From: Ardenticatenales bacterium
Lineage (GTDB): Bacteria > Chloroflexota > Anaerolineae > Epilineales > Epilineaceae
Length of the DNA stretch: 55,261 nucleotides
Direction: 5' to 3'
Assembly: GCA_020853525.1 (NCBI GenBank)
Contig: JADYYS010000005.1
Location: 1-55,261 of the forward strand
Below the pieces are notes generated by a model. That model made no database searches, had not been told where the DNA came from, and was given only the letters and a program-made list of their open reading frames with translations. Numbering within the stretch: the first letter of the stretch is position 1; each line of letters begins with the position of its first letter. The position numbers were made by a program, and so were the translations under genes. Shown here piece by piece: positions 35,355-45,600 of this stretch.

Positions 35355-36964
35355 ACGCGCTGCGCGCCGACGACCTGCCCCTCGCCTACAATGCCGTCGA
35401 CATCCTGGAGCGCAACCTCCCGCTTCGGGCGGACAAGACGGCGCTCCACAGCGACACGCGCAGCATGTCGTTCGGCGAGGTGTCCGCCGAGGTGAACCAG
35501 GTGACGAACGGCCTGCGTGCGCTTGGCGTGCGCTTCGGTGAGACGGTGGCGATCCTGTGCCTCGACACGCCCGAATTCGTCAGCGCCTTCTTTGGGACGA
35601 TGAAGACCGGGGCCGTCGCCGCCAGCTTCAACACCCTGCTCAAGCCCGCGGACTACCGCTACGCCCTGGACGACTGCCGGGCGCGCGTGCTGTTCGTCGA
35701 CGCGCGACTGCTCGGGTCGATTGCGCCCATCCGGAACGAGGTGCGCTGGCTGGAGCACGTGATCGTCGTGGGCGGGGACGGCGCGGGCGACGGGGTGAGC
35801 GACGGGGTGGGCAGCGGGGTGGCCGGCGGGCTCGACTACGGCGCGTTCGTCGCCCAGCAGCCGGCCGAGGCGGACGTCACCCCGACGCACCGTGACGACT
35901 TCTGCTGCCTGAACTACTCCAGCGGCACGACCGGCGAGGCCAAGGGCATCCTGCACGCCCACAAGGACCTGCCGCTGACGGCCCACAACTGGGGGTTGAT
36001 GACGCTCGGGCTGCGCGAGGACGACCGGACGTTCGCCGCGGCCAAGCTCTTCTTCACGTTCGGCACGGGCGGCAACCTCGTGTTCCCATGGTACGTCGGC
36101 GCGAGCGTGACCCTGTTCGCCGGCCCGCCACGGGATCCGCGCGCGCTGCTCGGCGTCATCGCGCGCCATCGCCCGACGGTCTTCTACAATGCGCCGACCG
36201 GCTACGGCATGCTCCTCAGCCTCGAGGACCTCACGACGGCGAACGACCTGTCCAGCCTGCGGCTGTGCGTCTCCGCCGGCGAGGCGCTGCCGGCGCCGAT
36301 CTGGCATGCCTGGAAGGCCCGCACCGGCCTTGGCATCGTCGACGGCATCGGCTCGACGGAGAACTACCACATCTTCGTCTCGAACCGGCCCGACGACATC
36401 CGGCCCGGCTCGAGCGGCAAGCCGGTGCCGGGCTACGAGGTGCGAATCGTCGACGAGGTCGGCGACGGCGTCCCGGACGGGGAGATCGGCAACCTGCTGG
36501 TGCGTGGAGAGACGGCGGCCCTGTTCTATCTGCACCAGAGCGCGAAGAGCCGGACGACGTTCTTGGGCGAGTGGCTCTTCACCGGGGACAAGTACCGCCG
36601 TGACGGCGACGGCTACTACTGGCACGAGGGCCGCAGCGACGACATGCTGAAGGTCGGCGGGATCTGGGTTTCGCCCGTCGAGGTCGAGAGCGCGCTGCTG
36701 TCGCACGATGCCGTGCTCGAGGTCGCGGTGGTCGGCGTCCCGGACGCGAACGACCTCGTGAAGCCGAAGGCCTACGTCGTCGTGCACGCGCACGCGGCGG
36801 CGGACGACGACCTCGCGGCCGCGCTGATCGCGTATTGCCGCGACGTGATCGCCGAGTACAAGCGGCCGCGCTGGATCGTGTTCGTCGACGAACTGCCGAA
36901 GACGGCCACGGGCAAGATCCAGCGGTTCCGGCTGCGGGATCGCGAGCCGGAGATCGACGCCTGA
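35351..36964 (+). CDS. Benzoate-CoA ligase family (aryl-CoA) ligase
   Basis: 537 residues, an ANL-superfamily AMP-forming ligase. The P-loop-like A3 motif is YSSGTTGEAKGILHAHKDL, A5 is GIGSTENYHIFVSN, A7/A8 are FTGDKYRRDGDGYYWHEGRSDDMLKVGGIWVSP, and the A10 lysine is in PKTATGKIQRF. The N-terminus (YNAVDILERNL, LRALGVRFGETVAILC) and A5 context are those of the benzoate-CoA ligase group, which includes 2-aminobenzoate, 3- and 4-hydroxybenzoate ligases. With kynureninase nearby making anthranilate, 2-aminobenzoate is an attractive substrate, but this is inference. A Gly/Asp/Val low-complexity insert (about 140-155) is unusual. Coupled to the dehydrogenase by ATGA. Confidence 0.9.
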   Translation: MNALRADDLPLAYNAVDILERNLPLRADKTALHSDTRSMSFGEVSAEVNQVTNGLRALGVRFGETVAILCLDTPEFVSAFFGTMKTGAVAASFNTLLKPADYRYALDDCRARVLFVDARLLGSIAPIRNEVRWLEHVIVVGGDGAGDGVSDGVGSGVAGGLDYGAFVAQQPAEADVTPTHRDDFCCLNYSSGTTGEAKGILHAHKDLPLTAHNWGLMTLGLREDDRTFAAAKLFFTFGTGGNLVFPWYVGASVTLFAGPPRDPRALLGVIARHRPTVFYNAPTGYGMLLSLEDLTTANDLSSLRLCVSAGEALPAPIWHAWKARTGLGIVDGIGSTENYHIFVSNRPDDIRPGSSGKPVPGYEVRIVDEVGDGVPDGEIGNLLVRGETAALFYLHQSAKSRTTFLGEWLFTGDKYRRDGDGYYWHEGRSDDMLKVGGIWVSPVEVESALLSHDAVLEVAVVGVPDANDLVKPKAYVVVHAHAAADDDLAAALIAYCRDVIAEYKRPRWIVFVDELPKTATGKIQRFRLRDREPEIDA

Positions 36965-37063
36965 TCCGGCAGGCACGCAACGCTGTGCGCCGTTCCACCG
37001 TACGCCAAGCCGGTGCGCGCGACGATCGCGCGCCGACCACCGACCCGACTGGAGTTCGCCCAT

Positions 37064-37648
37064 ATGAGCCGCACGACCAAGATCCTGCTCATCGTCGGCG
37101 CCGTCTGCGCCATCGGCTGCTGCGGGGCGTTCGCCCTGTTCAGCTACGCCGGCATGCGGATCGCCCGCAACGTCGACCTTGACCCGGCGGACGCCAAGCT
37201 GACGGCCGCCGAGATCGCCGATTACACGCTGCCGGCGGGATACACCGAGCAGATGGGCATGGACATGCTCGGGATGAAGATGGCGCTGTTCGGCGAGGGC
37301 GACCTCAAGTCGAACCAGGGCGAGACGATGACGATCGCCCTGATCGAGCTGCCGGTCGAAGGCGACAGTGCCGAGGCGGCGTCCGAGGCGATCAAGAACA
37401 GCGCCAGCCAGCAGATGGGCGGCCGGATCAACGACGCGAAGACGCTCGAGGAGCGGAAGGTCACGATCCGGGGCGCGGAGACGACGCTGACGATCACCGA
37501 GGGTACGCGCTCCGGCGGCGTCGCCGTTCGCCAAGCCACCGCCGTGTTCACGTCCAAGAGCGACCGGCCGGCGATGTTCATGGCCATGGGTCCGGCGGAC
37601 GCATGGGACGACGAGGCGCTGGATGCCTTCATCGCCTCGCTGAAGTAG
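37064..37648 (+). CDS. Membrane-anchored protein of unknown function
   Basis: 194 residues. One N-terminal hydrophobic segment (KILLIVGAVCAIGCCGAFALFSYAG) is followed by a soluble domain of about 160 residues. That domain has LPAGYTEQMGMDMLGMKMALFG, a conserved-looking ETMTIALIELPVEGD and a final FMAMGPADAWDDEALDAFIASLK. No family is recognised; the form resembles small exported domains that bind a partner at the membrane surface. ATG at 37064 with GGAG nine bases upstream. It does not end in the YLP tail seen on the fully secreted proteins. Confidence 0.75.
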   Translation: MSRTTKILLIVGAVCAIGCCGAFALFSYAGMRIARNVDLDPADAKLTAAEIADYTLPAGYTEQMGMDMLGMKMALFGEGDLKSNQGETMTIALIELPVEGDSAEAASEAIKNSASQQMGGRINDAKTLEERKVTIRGAETTLTITEGTRSGGVAVRQATAVFTSKSDRPAMFMAMGPADAWDDEALDAFIASLK

Positions 37649-37651
37649 CCG

Positions 37652-38614
37652 TCAGCGCCGGACGATCGCGTCCGTCATGCGCGCCACCCGCACCATCGCC
37701 GCCACATCGTGCACCCGCACGATGTCGGCGCCGCGGGCAACGGCGACGGCGACGGCGGCCGCCGTGCCCTCGAGGCGGTCGCCCGGCGGCAGGCCGAGCG
37801 CGGCGCCGACGAAGCTCTTGCGCGACGGCCCGACGAGGATCGGCCAGCCAAGGGAGCGAAGCTCGCCGACCCGGTCGAGGAGTTCAAGGTTCTGGGCCGG
37901 CGTCTTGCCGAAGCCGAGGCCGGGATCCAGGATGATCCGTTCCGGCCCGATGCCGGCACTGCACGCCGCGTCCGCGAGCGCGAGCAAGGCGTTGCGCACG
38001 TCGGCCACCACGTCGTCGTACCGCACGTCGGCGTAGTGGCCGCCGACCGGTCCGCCCGTCGCGGCGGCGGCGAGGCGGTTGTGCATCAGGACAACGGGCA
38101 CCCCGGCGCGGGCAACGACGTCCACCATGCGGGGGTCGGCGCCCATCGCCCAGACGTCGTTCACGAGGTCGGCGCCCGCGTCGAGCGCCGCCTCCGCCAC
38201 CGCCGCCTTCGAGGTGTCGATCGAGATCGGCACGTCGAGGGCGCGGCGGATCGCCGCGATCACCGGTAGGACGCGCGCGATCTCCTCGGCCTCGTCGACG
38301 GCGTCGCTTCCCGGTCGGGTGCTCTCCCCTCCGACATCGAGGATGTCGGCGCCGGCTTCGACCATCACGGTGGCCTGGGCAACGGCGGCCGCGATCGGAT
38401 CATGCCGCTCGAGCAGGCCGTCGCCCGAGAAGGAATCGGGCGTTACGTTCACGACACCCATGACGAACGTGCGCTCACCCCAGCGCCACGCTCGGTCGCG
38501 AACGACGGTCGGCGCAGGTTGCCGCCCGGCGGGGATGCCGGTCGTGCTCGGGCGCCCGTCATGCGGGTGGGATGCCACTTCAGTACGCGTCCAGTTCGCG
38601 GAGCCGGTCGTCAT
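37652..38614 (-). CDS. folP: Dihydropteroate synthase
   Basis: 320 residues; joins p-aminobenzoate to dihydropterin pyrophosphate in folate synthesis. TIM-barrel motifs: MGVVNVTPDSFSGDG (strand 1), ADILDVGGESTRPGSD, ISIDTSKAAVAEAAL, LVNDVWAM, VLMHNR, IILDPGLGFGKTPAQNLELL, GPSRKSFVGAALG and the final RVHDVAA. The chosen ATG at 38614 gives an N-terminal extension of about 50 residues and overlaps the end of the zincin gene by 35 bases. An in-frame GTG at 38578 would avoid the overlap. Neither has a good SD. It is probably read from the zincin promoter. Confidence 0.95.
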   Translation of the reverse strand: MTTGSANWTRTEVASHPHDGRPSTTGIPAGRQPAPTVVRDRAWRWGERTFVMGVVNVTPDSFSGDGLLERHDPIAAAVAQATVMVEAGADILDVGGESTRPGSDAVDEAEEIARVLPVIAAIRRALDVPISIDTSKAAVAEAALDAGADLVNDVWAMGADPRMVDVVARAGVPVVLMHNRLAAAATGGPVGGHYADVRYDDVVADVRNALLALADAACSAGIGPERIILDPGLGFGKTPAQNLELLDRVGELRSLGWPILVGPSRKSFVGAALGLPPGDRLEGTAAAVAVAVARGADIVRVHDVAAMVRVARMTDAIVRR

Positions 38615-38954
38615 CGATGCCGAAGACGTGAGCGATTTCGTGCAGAACCGTTCGCCGGACCTCGGCGCGCAGATCGGCGTCCGAACGGCTCCGCGCCAGC
38701 AGCGGCAGCCGGAACAGCGTCACGCGGTCGGGCACGCTGCCGCCGAAGTCCGACGTGCGTGCGGTGCGCGGCGTGCCCTCGTACAGCCCGAGCAGGGCAT
38801 CGGCATGCCGCACCCCGTTCTCCGAGCGCTGCCGCGGCGACGGCCGATCCTCGACGATGAACTCGACGTTGTCGAGCGCGCGCCGGAACCGATCCGGCAG
38901 GCCGTCGATAACCTCGGCCACGAGCGTGGCGAACCGTTGCTGATCAAGTCGCAT
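38580..38954 (-). CDS. Small zincin-like metallopeptidase family protein
   Basis: 124 residues. The C-terminal VLHEIAHVFGIDDDRLRELDAY carries HExxH with the downstream GxxxxRL typical of the short zincin family (DUF1025-type). The N-terminal MRLDQQRFATLVAEVIDGLPDRFRRALDNVEFIVED and GLYEGTPRT also match. Activity is unproven in the family. The ATG at 38954 has GGAAGG immediately upstream and lies about three bases from the predicted transcription start given by a TAGAAT -10. An upstream in-frame ATG at 38981 falls before that promoter and was rejected. Confidence 0.85.
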   Translation of the reverse strand: MRLDQQRFATLVAEVIDGLPDRFRRALDNVEFIVEDRPSPRQRSENGVRHADALLGLYEGTPRTARTSDFGGSVPDRVTLFRLPLLARSRSDADLRAEVRRTVLHEIAHVFGIDDDRLRELDAY

Positions 38955-38962
38955 CGCCTTCC

Positions 38963-38990
38963 ATTCTAGCCGCATCCGCATCCGTTCCAG
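38963..38990 (-). promoter_or_regulatory. Predicted promoter for the zincin-folP unit
   Basis: Minus strand CTGGAA (38990-38985), 16-base spacer, TAGAAT (38968-38963). Initiation about seven bases on, near 38956, almost abuts the ATG at 38954. Confidence 0.55.
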
Positions 38991-39202
38991 CGAAGCCGTG
39001 ATCGACGGAACCTCTGGGGCACCGTTCCGGCCGACATCGCGCCACGTTGACGCCCGCCGGAGCGGGTGGCACCGTATCGCGACGGAACGCCACAGCGTCC
39101 TATCGGTCGATCAGCCCGATCGCGCGTCCATCGCAAATCCACCCCCTGGAAGTTCGATCCCGACCTGCGCCATGAGCGGCTCGCGCGAGGAGTCCCGCCA
39201 CC

Positions 39203-42200
39203 GTGTTCGCCCCCCAGAACTCCGTGAACGAACCGGCGCGCGACGGCGCAGCCGACCGAACCGCCGGCAGCGCATGCGTGCGGCCGGTCGGACGCGCACC
39301 GCGCATGGCCGCCGGTGCCGTGCTGTTGGCCCTCGGCTTGGCGTCGCTTGCAGGGATTGCGATCACGCTCACGCGCACCGCGATCCCGTCGGCTGACGCC
39401 TCCGCGCGACGCCCAGTGCGGAGCGCCGGATTGCAGCAGGTAGCCGGGACGACCTGCATCACCCCCGATCGGGACGCCACCGTCGACTCCGAGCGACCGA
39501 CCGAAACGCTCGGGGCCGAGCCCTTTCTCCGGGTGGCGCGCGGCCGCGCCGTCCCGCCGACGCAGCGCATCAGCTACCTTCACTTTCCCACTTCGACGCT
39601 GCCGAGCCCGATCGAGTTCGTCAGCGCATCGCTGCGGCTGATCCTCGAGGACAGCGTGGGCATTCCACCGTTCAGTCAGTCCGTCCACGCCGTCGCCGGC
39701 GGCTGGGACGAATACACGATCACGTGGAGCAACCGGCCGCGCGTGACGGGCGCGCTCGTCAACACGGCCTTCGGCGGACAGACGATCACGGTCACGGCCG
39801 ATGTGTCGCTCCTCGTCCGGAACTGGCTCGACGGTACGTGGCCCAACCACGGCCTGACATTGGAGCCGGACAGCGACTTCGACGAGGTCTGGTTCTTCGC
39901 CCGCGAGTACGAGGACCCGCCGCACCCGCCCGTTCTGTGCGTCGAGTGGCGGCTGCCCACGGCGACGCCCGAGCCGACGGCCACGCCCGACCTCCGATCG
40001 ACCGCGACGCCGACGCCCCGCCCGAGCGACACCCAGCGCACGCCGACCGGCACGGCCACAGCCTTGCCGACGGACACCCCGCGCGGATCCACCGCGACCG
40101 CAACGGCCAAGCCGCTCGACACGCCGACGAACGGCGCCACGGTCACCTCGACACCGGCGCCTTCGCGCACGACGGCGCCGAGCGCCACGTCCACCGCGCC
40201 GCCGACGGCCACCTCCAGCGGCCCGCCGACCGCCACGCCGACCGAGGGCGCCTCGGCCCTCGATCTCACGGTGACGGACCCCGGCGACGAACCGGACAGT
40301 GCGCCCGGCGACGGGCTCTGCCGGACGTCGTCCGGCCGGTGCACGTTGCGCGCCGCGCTCGGCGAGGCCGGGCGCAACGGCGCGACCGACGTGCGGATCT
40401 CGTTCGACGCCCGGGTGACCAGCGTACGGGTCTCGGCCGCTCTGCCGCTGCCGTCCATCCAGCGCGCCAACGTCAGCATCGACGGGGCGCTCCGCACGAG
40501 CGCGCTCGGGCGTGAAGATCAACCGGGCGGCGGCACGGCCGGCATCGCCGGCGGCGCCGAGACGGAGCCGCTCACCGTCGCCCAGTCCACGTCGATGGTT
40601 CGGATCATCGGCAGCGCGAGCGGGCCGCCGTCGTCGGTCGCCGGCCTCGTGCTCGACGGCGCGCGCGGCATCGTGATCGACGGCCTCGTGATCGAGGGCT
40701 TCCACGTGGGCATCGCGATCGTCAACCGGACGGCAGCCGTTGCGATCGGTGCGACGGGCGGCGGTGCCCAGGGGAATCACCTCGAGCGCAACACGTTCGG
40801 CGTTGCCGTCGACGCATCGTCGACCGACATCCTGGTGAACGGCAACGCGTTCGCCCGGAACCTCGAAGTTGGCGCACTCCTGGCACGGACCGCCGGGGGC
40901 CGCGTTCGGCTGACGGGAAACCGCTTTGCGAACAACCGCAGCGCCGCGATCGGCGTCGGTCCGGGCGGCGCCGAGACCGCGCCGCCCGTCGTGACGAGCG
41001 TCGACGGCCGCATCGGGATCGTCACGGGAACGGCCTGCCCCGCCTGCCGCGTCGAGCTGTTCGCCGATCCGGGGGTACAGGCCGCAAGGGTGCTCCACGC
41101 GGCGGCAACGGCCGACAGCACCGGGCGCTGGGCGATCCGCGGCCTCGTCTTCCTGCCGGCGGACACGAACGTCACCGCCACTGCCACCCGAGGCGAGGAC
41201 ACAAGCCGCCTTTCAGCCGCGTTCCCGACGGCCGCCGGGGTCGCTTGGACGCTGAGCGAGCGCCCCGGCGCCTCGCCCGGCGCGCTGCGCAATCGCCAGC
41301 TCGTCCGCCGCTACGTGCTGCGCGACGAGCGGCGGGTGCCCGTGCCGAGCGCGTTCCTGCGGTTCGTCGACGACGACCTCGGCATGTCGTTCCCGGTGCG
41401 CAACGGGATCGTCGATGTCAGCGTGCCCGTCGAGCTGGCAGCCGCTCTGTTCAGCCGCAAGCTGCACACAAGCCTCGAGGCCGTCGAGCTGCCGAACGGT
41501 CCGAACGGGGCGATCGAGCGCCACAGCGTGCGGTGGTCCCCGAACCTGGCGGTGGCGGTGGCCCAGCCGGATGCCCGCCCGGGCGACGTCCTGTTCGATA
41601 TCCTCGGCCTCGGCCCGCTCGGCCTCGGCGCCCGTCATCGGCTGGCGACGGCGCTTGCGGCCGCGTCGAGTCATACGGCGGTCCATCCTGCGCAGGCCAA
41701 GGTCGCCGACGGCGTCGGCGGCCGGGCCGCGTGGCCGGGCGCAGCTCCGTTTGCGGCGCTGCAGGGCAATGCGGACGCATACGCGGCGGCATACATCGGG
41801 GCGCCGGCCGAGCTGCGCGAGGGGCCGTATGCCTGGACGCAGAACATCGCCGCCGGGGGCGGGATCTACCAGCTCGAGGCCGGGTCGACTGCGGTCGCCG
41901 GGCCGCTCGAGATCGTGGCTCCGGTGGCGGCCTACAACGCGGCCGGGGCGGCTAGCGGCTGTCCGGGCAGCTCCGGCGGAGCGGTGATCTGCGGTTGGAA
42001 GGAGATGGGACGCTGCTGGGTGCCGGTGCCCGGCTCGTCCGCCGCCGCCCCCGCTCCGGGCGCCAGCACCTTCATCGCGTCGGCGGAGGTGTCGCTGCCG
42101 CCGGGCAGCGGCGCTCTGAGCGGAACGGGGGCGAACGGCCTGGCGCAAACCGTCGAGCCGCTGACGATCTACACCGTCGGCTTCGACGTGACGGCGCCGG

Positions 42201-42541
42201 CGTACACCGCGACGCTGACGAACGGGCTGCACGTGATCGGCCTGCTGCCGCCCGACCTCGGCGCCGCGACGGACGACCGCTCCGGAGTCGATGCGGACGG
42301 CGGGGTGGTGGTCACGTTGGCCAATGCCAAGATCCCGGTGCGCTACGACGCCGACCGGCGGCGGATCCAGGTCACGGATCGAACGATTCCGGACGAGGTT
42401 CCGGACGGACCGGCCGAGCTGTCCGTCCGGATCAACGACGGCTTCTGCAACGCGACGTCTGCGACGTTCGCCGTCGTGGTCGTCCGCGGCTCGCGGATCC
42501 ACCTGCCCTACAGCTGCAAACGGTGCACGACTCGGCCGTAA
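39203..42541 (+). CDS. Very large secreted DNRLRE/CSLREA-like surface protein
   Basis: 1112 residues. From the GTG at 39203 an N-terminal hydrophobic signal (MAAGAVLLALGLASLAGIAITL) starts at about residue 35; an internal ATG at 39305 is an alternative start. Residues about 85-250 form a DNRLRE-type domain (TQRISYLHFPTSTL, WDEYTITWSNRP, LLVRNWLDGTWPNHGL, EDPPHPPVLCVEW). A Pro/Thr-rich linker of about 95 residues follows. A CSLREA-like segment (GDGLCRTSSGRCTLRAALGEA) leads into parallel beta-helix repeats. Further beta domains run to the end, GSRIHLPYSCKRCTTRP. Most likely a cell-surface or secreted structural protein. The frame is intact over 3.3 kb. Confidence 0.85.
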   Translation: MFAPQNSVNEPARDGAADRTAGSACVRPVGRAPRMAAGAVLLALGLASLAGIAITLTRTAIPSADASARRPVRSAGLQQVAGTTCITPDRDATVDSERPTETLGAEPFLRVARGRAVPPTQRISYLHFPTSTLPSPIEFVSASLRLILEDSVGIPPFSQSVHAVAGGWDEYTITWSNRPRVTGALVNTAFGGQTITVTADVSLLVRNWLDGTWPNHGLTLEPDSDFDEVWFFAREYEDPPHPPVLCVEWRLPTATPEPTATPDLRSTATPTPRPSDTQRTPTGTATALPTDTPRGSTATATAKPLDTPTNGATVTSTPAPSRTTAPSATSTAPPTATSSGPPTATPTEGASALDLTVTDPGDEPDSAPGDGLCRTSSGRCTLRAALGEAGRNGATDVRISFDARVTSVRVSAALPLPSIQRANVSIDGALRTSALGREDQPGGGTAGIAGGAETEPLTVAQSTSMVRIIGSASGPPSSVAGLVLDGARGIVIDGLVIEGFHVGIAIVNRTAAVAIGATGGGAQGNHLERNTFGVAVDASSTDILVNGNAFARNLEVGALLARTAGGRVRLTGNRFANNRSAAIGVGPGGAETAPPVVTSVDGRIGIVTGTACPACRVELFADPGVQAARVLHAAATADSTGRWAIRGLVFLPADTNVTATATRGEDTSRLSAAFPTAAGVAWTLSERPGASPGALRNRQLVRRYVLRDERRVPVPSAFLRFVDDDLGMSFPVRNGIVDVSVPVELAAALFSRKLHTSLEAVELPNGPNGAIERHSVRWSPNLAVAVAQPDARPGDVLFDILGLGPLGLGARHRLATALAAASSHTAVHPAQAKVADGVGGRAAWPGAAPFAALQGNADAYAAAYIGAPAELREGPYAWTQNIAAGGGIYQLEAGSTAVAGPLEIVAPVAAYNAAGAASGCPGSSGGAVICGWKEMGRCWVPVPGSSAAAPAPGASTFIASAEVSLPPGSGALSGTGANGLAQTVEPLTIYTVGFDVTAPAYTATLTNGLHVIGLLPPDLGAATDDRSGVDADGGVVVTLANAKIPVRYDADRRRIQVTDRTIPDEVPDGPAELSVRINDGFCNATSATFAVVVVRGSRIHLPYSCKRCTTRP

Positions 42542-42617
42542 TCGCTCTGCGTGCGTTTCGGTTTCCCCGACGCCCGGGCACCCCGCGCCCGCGTTGTCGC
42601 CGGCGCGCCCGGCAGCC

Positions 42618-45600
42618 CTACGTCCGGCTCGCCGCCCGTGTCTTCGCCGCGTCTGTTCGGGCACGGGCGGCGGACTTCTCGTCGCCGATCGCCGCCCAGG
42701 CGCCAGCGAGCTCGTCCAGCACGTCGGCCGCGTCGGACGTGTTCTTGGTGGCCTTGAATACGGCAAGCGCTTCGCTGAAACGCGTTGTCGCCGCCGCGAT
42801 GTCGCCCCGCTCCTTGGCAAGGTAGCCGAGGTTGTGCAGCGTCATCCCCTCTCCGTCCCGTTCGCCCGCCGCGCGGTAGAGCCGAAGCGCCTCCGTCAGA
42901 AGCGGCTCGACGGCGTCCAGTTCGCCGTGCACGCCGCGCATGACCGCCTGCGAGGTCAACGTCGCCGCCTGTCCGATGAGGTCACCGGCGTCCCGGTACA
43001 ACGACAGCGCGTTCTCGAAGCTGCGATGCGCGTCGGCGGGGCGATCGGCCAAGCGGCAGGCACGCGCGACACCGAGCCAGGCGTTGGCGGCCGCCGCCCG
43101 GTCGCCCAGGGCGTCCAAGAGGCGGACCGCCTCGCGGAACGGCTGCTCGGCGTCCGCCCCGGACTTGGCCATGACGAGCGCATTGCCCAGATTCACGAGC
43201 GCGTCGGCGCGCGCGTGGCGGTCGTCACCGGCCGTGGCCAGCGCTGCGCGCGCTTCGCTCTCGGCCGCCGCCGCGTCGCCGACGCGCTGCGCCAGCCACG
43301 AGCGGCGAAAGTGGACGTAGCTGATCGCCGCATCGTCCAGTCGCGCCGCCAGCCGGGCCATGGCTTCGAGGTCGGCCCGTTGCAGATCGCGCCGGGCCGC
43401 CGTGTCGAGCGCCAGCTCGCGGCCACGGAGGAGCCGAAACGCAGCCCGCGTCGCCGTCACGCCGTCCGGGATGCCGGCGGCGCCCGCGCGTTCGGCCGCC
43501 GGAATGTCGACTTCGGCGCCGGCGCCACCCCAGAGGTCGATCGCCCGGTTATAGAACGCCACCGCCGTGGCGTTGGCGTACACCTCGCGCTCGCGGTCGC
43601 CGGCGGCGCCGAAGTGCAGCGCCGCGGACAGCGGCCGTGCGGCAGCCAGACAGTGGTCGCCGATCTGGGCGGCGTACTCCGGATAACGGTCGCCGGACGT
43701 CGCGAACAGCCAGTCGGCGGCCTTGGCGTGCAGCGCCGGGCGCTGACGCTTGAGCAACGAGGCGTACGCCGCGTCGCGCAGCAGCGCGTGCTTGAAGAGG
43801 AACTCCCGCTCGCCGATGAAGCTCGATCGCCCGCGGGCGAACAGGAGGCCGTTGTGCCGCAGGGCGTCCAGATCCCCCTCGGCCACAGCGTCCGTGGCGC
43901 CGAGGGCTTCCACAGCGCCGGACCAAAACGCGCGGCCGAACACGGATGCCAGCTGGAGAAGCCGCTTCTGCGCGGCGGTCAGCGCGTCGAGGTGCGCCTG
44001 CAGCATGCCCGCCAGCGTCGTCGGCACTTCGCCGCCGGCAAGGGCCGTCGCATCGACGACCCACTCGCCCGACGCCGCGCGTGTCAGGATCTGACGCATG
44101 AGGAGCATGTGGACAAGCTCCTCGACGTAGTACGGGTTCCCTTCCCCGCGCTCGAGAACGAAGGCCCGGATCTCGGCGGGCACGGGCGCGTCGGCGTCGA
44201 GCAGCGTCCGGAGCAGCCCCTCCAGCGCGCCGGCGGACAGCTGCGCCAGGTCGAGACGGCTGTGGGCTGCTTCACCCTCGCCCCAATGCGGCCGACGGGT
44301 ATACAGGCCGGTGCGCGCGTTGCCGAGGACGATGACCGGTCGATCCGCCAGGTCGTCGACGAGCCGCGGCAGCGCGTCGAGGGAGGCATCATCCGCCCAG
44401 TGCAGGTCTTCGAGCACGAGGACGAGCGGCGCGCGAGCCGCCAGCATGCCGAGCAGCGTGGCCAGCGCCGTCAACGCGCGCTCGGCGAGGCCGCGCGGAT
44501 CGGGCGCTGCGGCATCGCTCAGGACGAGGGCGCTGAGGTCGCGCCCGGAACGCTCCCGGTCGATCGCCGGCGCGCCGGAGAGATCGGCGGCGATGGCATC
44601 GGCCAGGCGATGCCGGCGCTCGGCGCGCGTGCCGCCCCGGGCGTCGACGTCGCCGTAGCGCTGCAGGAGCAGGTCCCTCAGCAGGCTGTACGCATCGGCA
44701 GCCTGCTCGAGGGCGCGCGCGCGAAGCACGGTCGGCGTCGGCGATGTCGCCTCGACGCCCTCGACGAACGCCTGCGTGAGGCGTGACTTGCCGATGCCCG
44801 CCTCGCCGACGACCGTCACCCATGCCAGCCGATTCGACGCGACCGCCTCGCCATGGCGCGACACGAGCTGCGCCAGCTCTGCGTCCCGTCCGACCATGGG
44901 CGTCACCCGCCCTGCCAGGCCGCGGGTGGACGCGCCGAGGGCCGGTGCCGCGCCCGCAACCCGGTACGCGGCGACGGGTTGCGCCTTGCCCTTGAGCTCG
45001 AGCTCGCCGACGAACTCGAGCGCGACGGCGTGCCGCAGAAGCTCCGCCGTCGCCGCGCTGACGAACACCTCGTCCGCTCCGGCCGCACCCTGGATCCGGG
45101 CCGCCGTGTTCGCGGCGTCGCCCATCGTGGTGTACTCGCTGAACACGTCGCCGCCGATCTGGCCGACGACGACGAGGCCGCTGTTCAGTCCGACGCGAAC
45201 CTGCAGACGCGGTCCCCCGTCGGCGGCGAGCGCATCGGACAACGCGCCCACGTGGTCGCGGATCGCAAGCGCGGCGCGAATCGCCCGCAGCGGATCGTCC
45301 TCGTGGCTGATCGGCGCACCGAAGAAGGCGAGCATGCCGTCGCCCATCAACCGGCCGACCGTCCCCCCCGCACCCTCGACCGCGCGCGTCATCTCCGCCA
45401 GGGCGCGGCTCATCAGCTCCGCCAGGTCTTCGGGATCGAACCGCTCCCCCAGGACGGTCGAGCCGACGATGTCGGCGAACAGGATCGTGACCATGCGCCG
45501 CTCGGCCGCAGTGCCCATCGCTTCCGTCGGCGCGGTCTCGTTCGTCGGGGCTGCCGCGTCTTCCGCCGTCTCGTCCGCCGCAACGGGCGCGCCGCAGCTG

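Noticed and set aside
35246-37534. A 762-residue minus-strand frame across the aryl-CoA ligase
   Set aside because: Shadow of the ligase and the following gene; no recognisable motif.
37064-37648. Lipoprotein, because of Cys residues in the hydrophobic segment
   Set aside because: The AIGCC stretch lies in the middle of the hydrophobic run and no proper lipobox is placed at its end; a membrane anchor explains it better.
38966-41098. A 710-residue minus-strand frame opposite the DNRLRE protein
   Set aside because: Arg/Gly-rich shadow sequence; the plus strand has a coherent secreted protein.
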